Assembly (NCBI GenBank): GCA_024401695.1
Contig: JAKSKN010000009.1
Span: 1-64,000, forward strand
Direction of reading: 5' to 3'
DNA length: 64,000 nucleotides
DNA from: Bacteroidales bacterium
Lineage (GTDB): Bacteria; Bacteroidota; Bacteroidia; Bacteroidales; UBA932
In this document: positions 32,845 through 42,131 of the stretch, one piece after another
Layout of the letters: each line of letters starts with the position of its first letter
Position numbering within the stretch: the first letter of the stretch is position 1
Position numbers and translations under genes: made by a program
Notes under the pieces: generated by a model
What the model was told of the DNA's origin: nothing
The model's database searches: none
The model's input: the letters and a program-made list of their open reading frames with translations, nothing else

Positions 32845-34557
32845 TCAGAATCCTATTCTCGCCATTTTTTCTTTGTTGCCAAGAGTCTCGTCGCTGCAGT
32901 AGGACTTGATGAGCTCGAATGACGGCTCAACGCCGTCAAGAATCGACTGGATGGACCGCTTCCTGCTGATGTTCTCGATCTGTCCCCCTGAAAGGTCGAA
33001 GGCAAATGCGAGTTCTTCCGCCTGGTTGTCCGTAAGCTCAGGCATCAATGATTTCCAGATGTGCATCTTGGCCTCATCGGTAGGGCGGTTGAAGTGAACC
33101 TTGTACAGGAATCTCCTTTCGAAAGCCTTGTCGAGATTTTCCGTGAGGTTCGTTGTGGCAATGAGGATACCGTCAAGGTCTTCCATCTGTTGAAGGATGA
33201 TGTTCTGAAGACTGTTCTCCATCTTGTCCACGGCACTCTGCGCGCCTTCCTTCCTGATGCCGAAGATGGCATCCGCTTCATTGAACAGAAGGATGGGAGC
33301 CACAGGGGAGGACTTGACCATCTTGCGGTACCTGTCGAAGAGGCCCCTGATGTTCTTTTCGCTTTCCCCGACCCAGCAGCTCTTCAGCTGGCTGACATCT
33401 ACCATAAGCAGATCCCTTCCGGAAGCCTTTGCCAACTGGTAGACGGTTTCGGTCTTTCCGGTTCCGGGAGTCCCGTAGAACAGACAGGAGAAACCGGTTC
33501 GGAGTCCTTTGCTCTTGAGGCTCTCGCATACTCCGCTGTACCTATCCTGAGAGAGCATGCTGGAAAGAACGTCAATCTGGTGCTTTTCTTCCGGCCCGTA
33601 GAACATTTCACGGCCCACGATTGCATCGCAACGGATTACATCAGCAGGAATCTGATTCCGCTTTGAGATTGTGCACGCATCCTCGAAGAGACGTTCCTTC
33701 ACTTCATCAGCGATATGGATGTAATCCTTGCTCTTCATCCCGTCGGTGTTGACGAATTCAACAATTGAATCATCCATCAAACAGAGATTGCCCCTATGAA
33801 TCCACGACAGGATACTGTCCCGATTATCTTCAGAGGCAAAGGCATCCTCTATCTGAGACCTGTTGATTTCGTCATCATCCTGATTATAGAACAAATGTGC
33901 AAGATAAAGGAACAGATGTGTCTCAATATGGCAGTAGTCCCTTATGCGAAGATTCTTGAACTCTTTTGAGAAAGACGTATCCGGATTGTCTTCAATCATT
34001 GCCAATGCTTCCTCGAGGAATACATTATCTTCCATCTCATCGTTGTCAATCCTATCGAACATCTCCTTCAGACGTCTCATCATCCCGATTGTGGAGAGCC
34101 CAGTATTGCCGGGTTTGACATATGCCGTATTGCATTTGAGGGCATCGAGAACTTCGTGGGGTAATGAGACATTATTGTCCTTGTCGATACGCATATACCC
34201 GCGTTTCTTCAGATCCTGGATATCATCATTGAACTCCAGAAGGCGGAGATAATTAATGCAGAGCGTCTCTGCAAGCACAGAAAGGTCATTGCGATGTCTG
34301 TTACAGCGCTCGAGACAGGCGGCCATCATGATGACCTGGACCTTGCTCATGGACAGAAGGTTTGCAACGTATGCAACTTCCTTCTTTGATGCATCGATGA
34401 TGTCTTCAACCTTCAGTTCCTCCACTTCATCGTTCTTGCTCCTTTCCTTAACAAGGGTCTTGACATTCGTGATGATCGTCCCCATACAACCGAGAACATT
34501 CTTCCTGTTCTTTCTCTTGCCGACATTGGCATTCTGCGTAATACTGATCGGGCTCAT
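32845..34557 (-). CDS. AAA+ ATPase
   Basis: The 570-residue protein has a long helical N-terminal region (about 1-330) and a C-terminal AAA+ module with Walker A CLFYGTPGTGKTETVY, Walker B APILLFNEADAIFG, sensor 1 LIATTNLTENLD and the arginine-finger segment KAFERRFLYKVHF. The module resembles the ATPase of Bacteroidales CDC48/FtsH-like remodelers, so unfolding or removing proteins is likely. The Walker B has Asn-Glu in place of the usual Asp-Glu. Its promoter carries two copies of the shared palindrome. Confidence 0.85.
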   Translation of the reverse strand: MSPISITQNANVGKRKNRKNVLGCMGTIITNVKTLVKERSKNDEVEELKVEDIIDASKKEVAYVANLLSMSKVQVIMMAACLERCNRHRNDLSVLAETLCINYLRLLEFNDDIQDLKKRGYMRIDKDNNVSLPHEVLDALKCNTAYVKPGNTGLSTIGMMRRLKEMFDRIDNDEMEDNVFLEEALAMIEDNPDTSFSKEFKNLRIRDYCHIETHLFLYLAHLFYNQDDDEINRSQIEDAFASEDNRDSILSWIHRGNLCLMDDSIVEFVNTDGMKSKDYIHIADEVKERLFEDACTISKRNQIPADVIRCDAIVGREMFYGPEEKHQIDVLSSMLSQDRYSGVCESLKSKGLRTGFSCLFYGTPGTGKTETVYQLAKASGRDLLMVDVSQLKSCWVGESEKNIRGLFDRYRKMVKSSPVAPILLFNEADAIFGIRKEGAQSAVDKMENSLQNIILQQMEDLDGILIATTNLTENLDKAFERRFLYKVHFNRPTDEAKMHIWKSLMPELTDNQAEELAFAFDLSGGQIENISRKRSIQSILDGVEPSFELIKSYCSDETLGNKEKMARIGF

Positions 34558-34579
34558 ATGCTTTAACTTTTTCTTGATG

Positions 34580-34613
34580 CAAAAGTAGCCGGAGGTTTTG
34601 CCAAAAAATGTCA
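34580..34613 (-). promoter_or_regulatory. Regulon promoter 2 (AAA+ gene)
   Basis: TGACATTTTTTGGCA (34613-34599), 11 bp, TACTTTTG (34587-34580) in the direction of transcription. A second palindrome, TGATAAAAAATGTCA on the same strand, lies at 34628-34642. Confidence 0.7.
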
Positions 34614-34762
34614 GAGGGGCGGAATGTTGACATTTTTTATCAGTGTGTTCAATCAGATATCTATTACCTCCGGATGAGAGTACAGACAGTTTTGCAGTTC
34701 AAATAGACAAAGATAGGACGCCAGAACGAAAATAATCTTCGCCGAAGAAATTCATAAAGGAA

Positions 34763-34792
34763 GGTCTGAAATCCATCGATGGAAATCAGACC
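34763..34792 (-). terminator. Terminator after the PLD-like gene
   Basis: GGTCTGA/TCAGACC arms (34763-34769/34786-34792) enclose a palindrome centred on TCCATCGATGGA. It lies 34 bp after the stop of the PLD-like gene and is followed on that strand by TTCCTTTA. The gap 34643-34762 shows no gene. Confidence 0.5.
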
Positions 34793-34825
34793 CTGCTGAG
34801 AAAAACCTTTAAATCTGAAATTATA

Positions 34826-35332
34826 TCATTTGATAGGAGCCCCGCAGACATCCCGTCTGAGACAATCCTTGCAATGTTTTCCCGTCCAGACATCATCGAA
34901 CTGATTGCAGGCCGCATCAACAATCTCAAACTCATCCGTGAGGATGCCTGCTTCGAAATTTCTCTTCTTCGAGCCCTTGGCACCGATTCCGGCTCCAGTC
35001 AAGTTCGCGGAGCCGACATATACTTCCCTGTAGTCGAAGACCATGATCTTGAAATGCACTCTAGGGCACAATTGCCTGTCGAGTTTTTTGACAAGGACCG
35101 GATATCTGTCAAACTCCTCCCGGAATATCGGACCCGGCTCCTTGGCATGGATGAGACGCACCTCCTTACCAGCCTTGAGAAGACTTGCAAGCACTCCAAG
35201 GAAAGGCTCATCTCCCACATACAGATCCTTGATGTCGGCCGTTCCTATCCATAGCGATTCCTTCACACCGGCCGCCTTGCTGAGAACTTCTTTGAAGTGC
35301 TGCTCGTCCTTTATGTACTTGATATATGACAT
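34826..35332 (-). CDS. PLD-like phosphodiesterase, single HKD motif
   Basis: The 168-residue protein has one phospholipase-D-type motif: VHFKIMVFDYREVYVGSANLTGAG (His-x-Lys, Asp, then the Ser/Asn of the HKD family). This is the layout of Nuc/BfiI-like nucleases, which act as dimers. A Cys-rich C-terminus (CKDCLRRDVCG) may bind a metal. It overlaps the clpP stop by 1 bp, so both are made from one transcript. A nuclease function in element defence or DNA processing is plausible. Confidence 0.75.
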   Translation of the reverse strand: MSYIKYIKDEQHFKEVLSKAAGVKESLWIGTADIKDLYVGDEPFLGVLASLLKAGKEVRLIHAKEPGPIFREEFDRYPVLVKKLDRQLCPRVHFKIMVFDYREVYVGSANLTGAGIGAKGSKKRNFEAGILTDEFEIVDAACNQFDDVWTGKHCKDCLRRDVCGAPIK

Positions 35333-35997
35333 TACTTCTTGCCTGTTAGAATCTCATCCGCCATACCGTAAGATACGGCCTCTTCGGCATTCATCCAATA
35401 GTCACGGTCAGCGTCAGCGAAGACCTTCTCATATGGCTGGCCGGAATGGTCGGAAATGATATGGCACAGTTCTGAGCGCGTCTTCTCAATCTCCTTGGCA
35501 GCAATGAGGATGTCGCTTGCCTGACCCTGAGCTCCTCCGAGAGGTTGATGTATCAGGACTCTGGAGTGGGGGAGGACGGAGCGCTTCCCTTTGGTTCCGG
35601 CACAGAGAAGGACTGCTCCCATCGATGCCGCCATACCTGTGCAAACTGTTTTGATGTCCGGAGAGATGATCTGCATGGTATCATATATTGCAAGTCCGGA
35701 ACTCACGTCTCCGCCAGGGGTGTTGAGATAGATGGAGATGTCGGATTTTGGATCCACGGATGCCAGATAGAGAAGCTGTGCCTGTACGATGTTTGCCACG
35801 TCACTGTCAATAGGGACACCGAGGAAGATGATTCTGTCCATCATCAGACGGCTGAAGACATCCATCGATGCGACATTCATCTTACGCTCCTCGATGATGG
35901 AGGGGTTAATGTAGGAGTCCATGCTCCTTCCGTATCTGGAGAGTGCCGTCTGGCTGATTCCGCACCCGAAGGCGGCGTATTTCTCAAATTCTGTCAT
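35332..35997 (-). CDS. clpP: ClpP-type serine protease
   Basis: The 221-residue protein matches ClpP: a Ser-x-His-x-Asp protease with Ser125 in CTGMAASMGAVL, His150 in VLIHQPLGGAQGQ, and the DRDYWMNAEEAVSYG segment that carries the Asp. It forms a barrel that degrades proteins fed by a Clp-type ATPase. An extra N-terminal stretch (about 40 residues, with IEERKM before the mature region) looks like a propeptide. Being element-borne, under the regulon promoter, and next to an AAA+ gene, it may work with that ATPase. Confidence 0.9.
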   Translation of the reverse strand: MTEFEKYAAFGCGISQTALSRYGRSMDSYINPSIIEERKMNVASMDVFSRLMMDRIIFLGVPIDSDVANIVQAQLLYLASVDPKSDISIYLNTPGGDVSSGLAIYDTMQIISPDIKTVCTGMAASMGAVLLCAGTKGKRSVLPHSRVLIHQPLGGAQGQASDILIAAKEIEKTRSELCHIISDHSGQPYEKVFADADRDYWMNAEEAVSYGMADEILTGKK

Positions 35998-36043
35998 CTT
36001 TTAACCTCAATAATGTTAGAGAATTATTTTTTTATTCCGGGTA

Positions 36044-36077
36044 CAAAGTAAAGTCTCGCCTATGACAAAAATCGGCA
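36044..36077 (-). promoter_or_regulatory. Regulon promoter 3 (clpP)
   Basis: TGCCGATTTTTGTCA (36077-36063), 11 bp, TTACTTTG (36051-36044), one mismatch to TAnnTTTG. It lies between the WYL1 stop and the clpP start. Confidence 0.7.
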
Positions 36078-36094
36078 GAATGAAAAAATCTTGA

Positions 36095-37012
36095 TTATTT
36101 TTCGTCACCTTCGTACAGTGCCGCCGCATTGCGGAGAAATCCGGCGATCTGCTTTCTGAATTCGAGAGGCTCCAAAACTTCGTATGCCGCTCCTTTTCCC
36201 GCTATCTCCTGAACAAGGTCGTAGTCCGGACACATCCTGTAGGAGAAAATGCAATACTTGTCGGTCTCCTCCACAAGCTTCTGAGATTTATGGAGCGGAA
36301 GGGACTTTGTGTATTTCTGCTGATTCTGCGATACCTTGATTTTGATGTCCAGCGGTTTTTCATCGCTATGGAAGATTCCATAGCTGTTGCGGAAGAAGTC
36401 ATCAGGATCAAACCTCTTGGGATACTTGAATTTCTTTCCTGTAGGCTTGATGTTCAGGACACGGTCAAGGGCATAGATGTGCGGATCCCCAGGATGCATG
36501 TCCGACGGGCCTATGACATACCAGCGTTGCTTGCTGATTTTTACGAAATAGGGCTCCAACAGAATAGTATATTCGCTATCACTCCAGAAACTGTGATAAG
36601 TTAACTCCACCTTTACGCTGTCCCTCATGCAGGAGATCAGCGTTGAGAGATACTGCTGTCCGGAAGGGATGTTCTCAAACTGAATTCTCCCGCACAGGTC
36701 CCGGCTCTGGTTCAGCATATTGTCTATGGCAATGGTGCTGAGCATCCAGGAACGAACTTCACTGCCCTCGACGTCACTTTCTTCGTCAATGTAATAGCGG
36801 TTCATATCCCGCTTGTCACACTTGATGCTTATGCCGAAGATACGCTCGATTTCCTCGCGATGACGATGAAATGTGCGTTCGGTAAGTTCGCAGCCTTCAG
36901 GGTTGAGTGAGTCGTTATCCTGCCAGATTCTGCTGAGGTCTCTGAGTGTAATTTTCCTATGACGTTGGATGGTATCCACCAGCCAAGTCTGCTTTTCGAT
37001 TGTTGTTGCCAT
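36095..37012 (-). CDS. WYL-domain transcriptional regulator 1
   Basis: The start MATTIEKQTWLVDTIQRH (37012) is preferred over an upstream Met that lies before the transcript start. The 305-residue protein has an N-terminal winged helix (residues 1-75), a central WYL domain (VKVELTYHSFWSDSEYTILLEPYFVKISKQRWYVIGPS) and a C-terminal WCX-type domain. WYL regulators sense nucleic acid fragments or nucleotides and often control defence genes. Its own promoter has the shared palindrome, so autoregulation is likely. It has two paralogues at 44.2 and 59.3 kb. Confidence 0.88.
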   Translation of the reverse strand: MATTIEKQTWLVDTIQRHRKITLRDLSRIWQDNDSLNPEGCELTERTFHRHREEIERIFGISIKCDKRDMNRYYIDEESDVEGSEVRSWMLSTIAIDNMLNQSRDLCGRIQFENIPSGQQYLSTLISCMRDSVKVELTYHSFWSDSEYTILLEPYFVKISKQRWYVIGPSDMHPGDPHIYALDRVLNIKPTGKKFKYPKRFDPDDFFRNSYGIFHSDEKPLDIKIKVSQNQQKYTKSLPLHKSQKLVEETDKYCIFSYRMCPDYDLVQEIAGKGAAYEVLEPLEFRKQIAGFLRNAAALYEGDEK

Positions 37013-37036
37013 AGTTGTGTGATGTCTTCGTATCTG

Positions 37037-37070
37037 CAAATATAGGATAACATACCGACAAAAAATGGCA
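37037..37070 (-). promoter_or_regulatory. Regulon promoter 4 (WYL1)
   Basis: TGCCATTTTTTGTCG (37070-37056), 11 bp, TATATTTG (37044-37037). The -7 box is a perfect TAnnTTTG match. Confidence 0.7.
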
Positions 37071-37108
37071 GAGCGTTCATTTTTTGGCAGAATCTATCTT
37101 GACCCGCT

Positions 37109-38503
37109 TTATTGTCTCGACTTGATGTATTCAGTGAACTTCAGAACCCTCGGGTCGGTTTTGATTGAAGAAGGGGTCAACATTGATGTGAGGACCAGTC
37201 CGCCAAGAGACGTGCAGCGGCTCAGAGCCACATATGCCTGACCTGCAGAGAAAGAATCACCGATATCCGCAATTACCTTTTCGAACGTCAGACCCTGACT
37301 CTTGTGAACTGTGATTGCCCACGCAAGGCGCAGAGGGAATTGCTTGAAGGTCCCGATGACTTCTTCCTCAATACGTTTCTTCTCAGGATTCCATTTGTAG
37401 CGGACATTCTTCCATTCTTCACGCTTGATGGGAATATCTTCGGGAAGATCATCGTCATAATCCACAGAAACAAAAATTTCGTCCTCATCCATACGACTGA
37501 CCGTGCCAATCTTACCGTTGAAATATCTTCTGTCCCTGTCGTTCTTCAGGAACATTACCTGAGCTCCGGGTTTTAATCTGAGCTCTGCATCGGTAGGATA
37601 GTCCTTCTCCGAGAAGTCCCCGGTAACCTCCGCCTCGTACATCTCTTCCGAAGACCAGAGCTCTTCCAGTTTCTCCTCGTTGATGCAATCAACGGTGGCG
37701 TTTGTCGTGGCCAGTGTGATGTACCTTTCATTCTCGGATGGCCTGAAAGAAGGCCGAAGGATGGACTTGAAGAACTGAAAGTCCGACATCAGCATCTTGT
37801 TCTCCCGGACCCTGTTAAGCAGGTCGATGAATCCCCGGTCGCTCTGGCGGTATATCTTCTGCATTTCGACATAGCGTAAGGGCATTGACTTGACTACACG
37901 GGAACTGAAGAAGAACTCGCTCTTATAGAAACGGAACAGGATTTTCGCCTCTTCCGTAGTGACAACCGGAGGAAGCTGGAAGACATCTCCGATAAAAATC
38001 ACCTGCACCCCGCCGAAAGGTGACAGCTCATCGTCGCGAAATGCCCGAAGAAGCTTGTCAACAACATCCATAAGGTCACACCTGACCATGGATACCTCAT
38101 CGATGATCAACAGTTCCAGCTCTCGGATGATTTTTTTCTTCTCGTGGCTGTATCGGAAATTCTCATAGATGGAAGTAAGGGTATCTGTTTCACCATCATT
38201 ATAAGTTGAGATGTCAGTGCTCAGTCTAGGGTCATCCGGAGCATATATTGATGGTGGAATCTGAAAGAAAGAGTGTATGGTCTGACCTCCTGCATTGATG
38301 GCCGCAACCCCTGTCGGGGCCAGTACAATCATCTCCTTCTTTGAAACCTTTCTAAGATACTTCAGGAACGTGGTCTTACCGGTCCCTGCTTTTCCCGTGA
38401 GAAAGAACGATTCATTGGTATTGACGGCCAGATCAAGGGCCTTTATGAATTCGGCATTGTCATGGTCAAGCTTGACGCCGTCTATTTCCTGAATGTCTAT
38501 CAT
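37109..38503 (-). CDS. Pif1/RecD-like SF1 helicase
   Basis: The start MIDIQEIDGVKLDHDNAEF (38503) overlaps the previous stop as ATGA; a longer start upstream is unlikely. The 464-residue ATPase has Walker A FLTGKAGTGKTTFLKY, motif Ia VLAPTGVAAINAGGQTIHSFF, Walker B LLIDEVSMVRCDLMD, motif III VIFIGDVFQLPPVV and the C-terminal motif AWAITVHKSQGLTFEKV...YVALSRCTSL. These are diagnostic of Pif1-type 5'-3' helicases. It would unwind R-loops, G-quadruplexes or recombination intermediates. Confidence 0.93.
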   Translation of the reverse strand: MIDIQEIDGVKLDHDNAEFIKALDLAVNTNESFFLTGKAGTGKTTFLKYLRKVSKKEMIVLAPTGVAAINAGGQTIHSFFQIPPSIYAPDDPRLSTDISTYNDGETDTLTSIYENFRYSHEKKKIIRELELLIIDEVSMVRCDLMDVVDKLLRAFRDDELSPFGGVQVIFIGDVFQLPPVVTTEEAKILFRFYKSEFFFSSRVVKSMPLRYVEMQKIYRQSDRGFIDLLNRVRENKMLMSDFQFFKSILRPSFRPSENERYITLATTNATVDCINEEKLEELWSSEEMYEAEVTGDFSEKDYPTDAELRLKPGAQVMFLKNDRDRRYFNGKIGTVSRMDEDEIFVSVDYDDDLPEDIPIKREEWKNVRYKWNPEKKRIEEEVIGTFKQFPLRLAWAITVHKSQGLTFEKVIADIGDSFSAGQAYVALSRCTSLGGLVLTSMLTPSSIKTDPRVLKFTEYIKSRQ

Positions 38504-39378
38504 AGTCTTGCTTGATTGGGTAAATCGTAACACGGTTCCTCCCGGATAGTCCAGCTGCAGCAGTTGAAACACCCTCCGTGGATTACAAGGTCGCTGGCAT
38601 CCACCATCTCTATGCGCCCTGCATATTCCGGCATCAGGCGTGAAATCTGTTTAAGAGCCTGCTCATCCTCCTCGATGCCGAACTTCGGCAGAATCAGCAC
38701 CTGCTCTGTCTGGAGCCAGTTGATATAGGCCCAGCTATGCTTGTGAGGCTTCCTGTGGGTGTTGAACGTCAATTCTTCCACCTGTTTGAAGCAGGACTTC
38801 AGGATATTGCGGAAGCGTTCGGCCATCCTGCTGTCGAAATCCGCATAGTTCGTCAGCAAGACTCTATCGTTTCCGATATACCGGCATATTCCGTCCGAGT
38901 GGCCGAATTCCTCGTTTGCATCCCAGGGCAGAATGACAAGCCTTGCGCTAAGAGCATTCTCGATATAATGGATGAACCAAGACAGGTTATCACTTGGATT
39001 CTCTTCGAAAACCTTGCTTGTCATTATCGCACGTCCGGCAGCCTTGACTACATTGCCGCCATCTATCTTGGCCGTACCGAGCATATTGCTGCAGGCATAT
39101 CCCCGTTTCCTGCAAATCTCGTTTCCGTCCGTTATCGTGGCCCTGTCCTTTGCACTTCGAAGCAGATAATCCGGATGATAGTCATACCCCATGAATTGGT
39201 TCGGCAGTATCTGGATAGGCATATAGTCCCGGCACCATATATCTTTCGTGCCCTCAAGCAGAGACCAGGGAACTTCATATCTGCCAAGGACTTCGGTCAG
39301 TCCTCTGAATGCAATAGGGCAGTGGTCCCTAAGCAGGGCAGAAAAGAACACCCTGTTACAGCAGTTGTCTTGAATCAT
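38500..39378 (-). CDS. Agmatine deiminase/PPAD-family enzyme
   Basis: The 292-residue protein has the guanidino-modifying fold motifs: KDIWCRDYMP, KIDGGNVV (DGGN, about 106-109), EFGHSDG (His160, Asp162) and a C-terminal Cys-rich HGGCFNCCSW (Cys270, 273 or 274) carrying the nucleophile. The set fits agmatine deiminase or peptidyl-arginine deiminase. It is shorter than typical AguA (about 340-370 aa). The frame is coupled by ATGA to the helicase, an odd partner. Substrate (free agmatine, arginine in a protein, or other guanidine) is unknown. Confidence 0.75.
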   Translation of the reverse strand: MIQDNCCNRVFFSALLRDHCPIAFRGLTEVLGRYEVPWSLLEGTKDIWCRDYMPIQILPNQFMGYDYHPDYLLRSAKDRATITDGNEICRKRGYACSNMLGTAKIDGGNVVKAAGRAIMTSKVFEENPSDNLSWFIHYIENALSARLVILPWDANEEFGHSDGICRYIGNDRVLLTNYADFDSRMAERFRNILKSCFKQVEELTFNTHRKPHKHSWAYINWLQTEQVLILPKFGIEEDEQALKQISRLMPEYAGRIEMVDASDLVIHGGCFNCCSWTIREEPCYDLPNQARL

Positions 39379-39499
39379 AATTGTGAATACAGCCCGATTT
39401 TCTGGGCATTAGTGAGCGCAAATGTACTCCTTCTGCAACGATGCAGCAAACAAATTTCTGTTAAAAATTGTTAAAGTTTTCGAAAAAGATATTATTATT

Positions 39500-39524
39500 T
39501 AATATATTAATAATCAATATATTA
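39500..39524 (-). terminator. AT-rich inverted repeat after dnaE
   Basis: TAATATATT (39500-39508) pairs with AATATATTA (39516-39524), just after the dnaE stop. A weak terminator is likely. Confidence 0.35.
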
Positions 39525-39529
39525 TAATG

Positions 39530-42034
39530 CTATTCTTCTATTATTGAATAAAAGGTCTCACTTTCCGGAATAAATACCAGTCCGTGCTGGAGCGCATCAT
39601 CATGAAGAACCTTCCTGTCTTCCTCCCATTTCAGAAGGGGATAGAGGGTGTTATAGAACAATGCAGGTTCATGAGCTTTCAGATAAGCGCATCGGTATCC
39701 GACCATAGTATAGCATACACTATGAGACTTGTTAAAAAGGTAAGCAGCCTTTGACGTGCGCACGAAGTCCGTCCAAAAACCTGAAAGTTCTTTCTTCCCA
39801 TATCCTTTTGTCATACCTCCGGCGACGAACTTCTTTCCGAGATAGTCAAGGACGTTTTCATCTTTCCCGTTGATGACCTGACGGATTGTGTGCGGACCGG
39901 CAAACTTGCGCAGTCTCCTCTGCTCTTCCAAAGTGAAGGAAGCTACCTGGGAGACAATTTCCATCAGCTGTTCCTGATACAGGAACATTCCGAAGGTCTC
40001 ATCCGTCACCTTTTGCAGATTCTCAAAAGGATTGTCCTTCTTGATGGAAGATACCGTCCCGTTCTTCAAGTCTGAGAAGGTCTGAAGGCGCTCCATAGCT
40101 ACGGGCCTATACATTGTGTTCAAGGCCACCAGTTGCTCGAATGATTCAGGTCTGACCTGTCGAAGCCATTCCTTCATGCCCTCGGATTCAAACTGAAATA
40201 CGCCTACAGTGTCACCCCGGGAGAAAAGTTCCATTGTTTCCTTGTCATTCAGCGATTCTGGCTCGGCAAGGGTGGATACGCCAAGAGCATAGAGTGACAG
40301 AAGATTCAACTTCAACAGGCCGCAATCCTCGACGTAATATCCGTCGTATTGGCTTATCACACGGCTGATGCCGGTTTCATTGTCAATGTGGAGGGTGAGA
40401 GGAACGTAGTCTGTAAGCGGCTCCCTGCCAATCAGCCATCCGCAGGAGTGAACACCGAGAGACTGTACCGAATTTTCCATCCGGCAGGCATCTTCGTAAG
40501 CGGAAAGTTGTTCTTCCGTTGCCTTCTCGAACCATTGTTTGAGAGGCAAGTCCGGATAATGTGAGTAGAACTTCAGGAAATGAGAACGGGGGCTGCCGAC
40601 ATAGAATTCCTCCTTAAGGAGATTATCAATCATAGCGCAGAGCTCGCCTGCGGCATCATTACTGAGGCCGTGAACTCTGAAAGAGTCCTTTATTGCAGCC
40701 TTTGAACCGTGTTTCCCAAAGGTGATTATTCTGGCTACGTGTTCATTCCCAAATCTTTCTGACAGGTACTCCTGAGCAATCTTGAGACCCTTTTCGTCAA
40801 AATCGAGGTCAATCGCCGGAAGCATGTTCAAGTTGTATGAGAAGAACCTTTCCGGAAGCAACCTGAATTCAAACGGATTGATTTCTGTGATGCCGATAAG
40901 GTAATTCACGAATAGAGATGCTGCTGCACCGCGTCCTGGCCCGACAACGCCGCCGCGTTCCCAAACCTTTTCACATAGGTCGGAAATGATTAAGAAATAC
41001 TCAGCGCAATGCCGCTCCCTGATCATCGAAAGTTCCTTCTCAATCCTTGACTCAAATTCCTCATTCCCATTCCAGCCGTGGTCTTCAAGATACCAGTACA
41101 CTTTTCCTCTGAGAGCATCATCGGCATCCTTGTATTTCTCGGGAATCTTGAATCCCGGAAGCTGAGGCTTGGACCAGATGCTGAATCGCTCTATCTTGTC
41201 GAGAACCTCGATGGTGTTGGAGATGGCTTCCGGATGATTCGGGAAAATGGCCATCATTTCCTCCTCACTTTTCAGGTACTCCTGGCCAGTATAGCATAGA
41301 CGCTCCTTATCCTTGAGTAACTTCCCTGTAGAGCTGCACAAATGGGTGTCCTGTGCTGAAGCGTCCTCCGCGAAAACAAAATGGACGTCATTGGTCGCCA
41401 CCACCTTGATTCCGAACTTCTCGGCCAGGGCAAATATGCCTTCGTTGGCTGCCTGCTGCATCTCAAGAAGTTCCGTGCCATAGTCCGGTTTGTTTGACTT
41501 GTGCTTCGAGACCTCCAGATAGAAGTCCTCTCCGAAGACCTTCCTGTACCAGCGGAGACCATCTTCCGCCCCCTGCAAATCATCATCAAGTATTCTTTGA
41601 GGAATCTCCCCGCCTATGCAAGCAGAGAGTGCAATCAGGCCTTCTGCATGTTCATTCAGGTATTCGTGACTGACTCTGGGCTTGCCACGATACTGGCCGG
41701 ATACAGCCGCCTCTGAACATATCTTCAGGAGATTTTTATAGCCGGTATCATTCTTTGCCAGAAGTATTAAATGGAAATATCTTCGATGCTCCTGATCCAT
41801 TATGTGGTGGTCATAATGGTCAGTGAGATATATCTCGCAGCCGATAATGGGCTTGACGGAAGGATGTTTCTCGGCTTCCTTCATGAATTCCGGAACGCCA
41901 TATAGAAAGCCGTGATCGGTAATGGCCAGACCTGGCTGTCCGAGTTCCTCGGCTCTTGAGAACAACTCTGAAATGGATGATAATCCATCCAATAATGAGT
42001 ACGTTGTGTGAACGTGTAGGTGTGCGAATGACAT
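39530..42034 (-). CDS. dnaE: Short DNA polymerase III alpha subunit (DnaE-type)
   Basis: The start MSFAHLHVHTTYSLLDG (42034) gives 834 residues, well below the usual 1100-1200. It has an intact PHP domain (HLHVHTTYSLLDG, TDHGFLYG, NDVHF), the catalytic GPGRG (365-369) and DLDFD (409-413) motifs, and the finger domain (GVFQFESEGMKEWL, LYQEQLMEI, GGMTKGYGK, FNKSHSVCYTMVGYRCAYLKA). It ends soon after, so the OB fold and tau-binding C-terminus are missing. It would be an active but less processive polymerase, possibly for repair or element replication. Confidence 0.9.
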   Translation of the reverse strand: MSFAHLHVHTTYSLLDGLSSISELFSRAEELGQPGLAITDHGFLYGVPEFMKEAEKHPSVKPIIGCEIYLTDHYDHHIMDQEHRRYFHLILLAKNDTGYKNLLKICSEAAVSGQYRGKPRVSHEYLNEHAEGLIALSACIGGEIPQRILDDDLQGAEDGLRWYRKVFGEDFYLEVSKHKSNKPDYGTELLEMQQAANEGIFALAEKFGIKVVATNDVHFVFAEDASAQDTHLCSSTGKLLKDKERLCYTGQEYLKSEEEMMAIFPNHPEAISNTIEVLDKIERFSIWSKPQLPGFKIPEKYKDADDALRGKVYWYLEDHGWNGNEEFESRIEKELSMIRERHCAEYFLIISDLCEKVWERGGVVGPGRGAAASLFVNYLIGITEINPFEFRLLPERFFSYNLNMLPAIDLDFDEKGLKIAQEYLSERFGNEHVARIITFGKHGSKAAIKDSFRVHGLSNDAAGELCAMIDNLLKEEFYVGSPRSHFLKFYSHYPDLPLKQWFEKATEEQLSAYEDACRMENSVQSLGVHSCGWLIGREPLTDYVPLTLHIDNETGISRVISQYDGYYVEDCGLLKLNLLSLYALGVSTLAEPESLNDKETMELFSRGDTVGVFQFESEGMKEWLRQVRPESFEQLVALNTMYRPVAMERLQTFSDLKNGTVSSIKKDNPFENLQKVTDETFGMFLYQEQLMEIVSQVASFTLEEQRRLRKFAGPHTIRQVINGKDENVLDYLGKKFVAGGMTKGYGKKELSGFWTDFVRTSKAAYLFNKSHSVCYTMVGYRCAYLKAHEPALFYNTLYPLLKWEEDRKVLHDDALQHGLVFIPESETFYSIIEE

Positions 42035-42049
42035 ATTATTGATTTTTTG

Positions 42050-42083
42050 CAAAAATATATCGCGACCCTGACAAATTTAGGCA
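42050..42083 (-). promoter_or_regulatory. Regulon promoter 5 (dnaE)
   Basis: TGCCTAAATTTGTCA (42083-42069), 11 bp, TATTTTTG (42057-42050). Confidence 0.7.
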
Positions 42084-42131
42084 GAATCGCGATTGAACGT
42101 TGAATTCTTTGGAAAATTTTAGAAAGCGGAA

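Noticed and set aside
34628..34642. A thirteenth independent regulon promoter
   Set aside because: The palindrome is present, but no -7 box lies 11 bp away; it is a second site of the AAA+ promoter.
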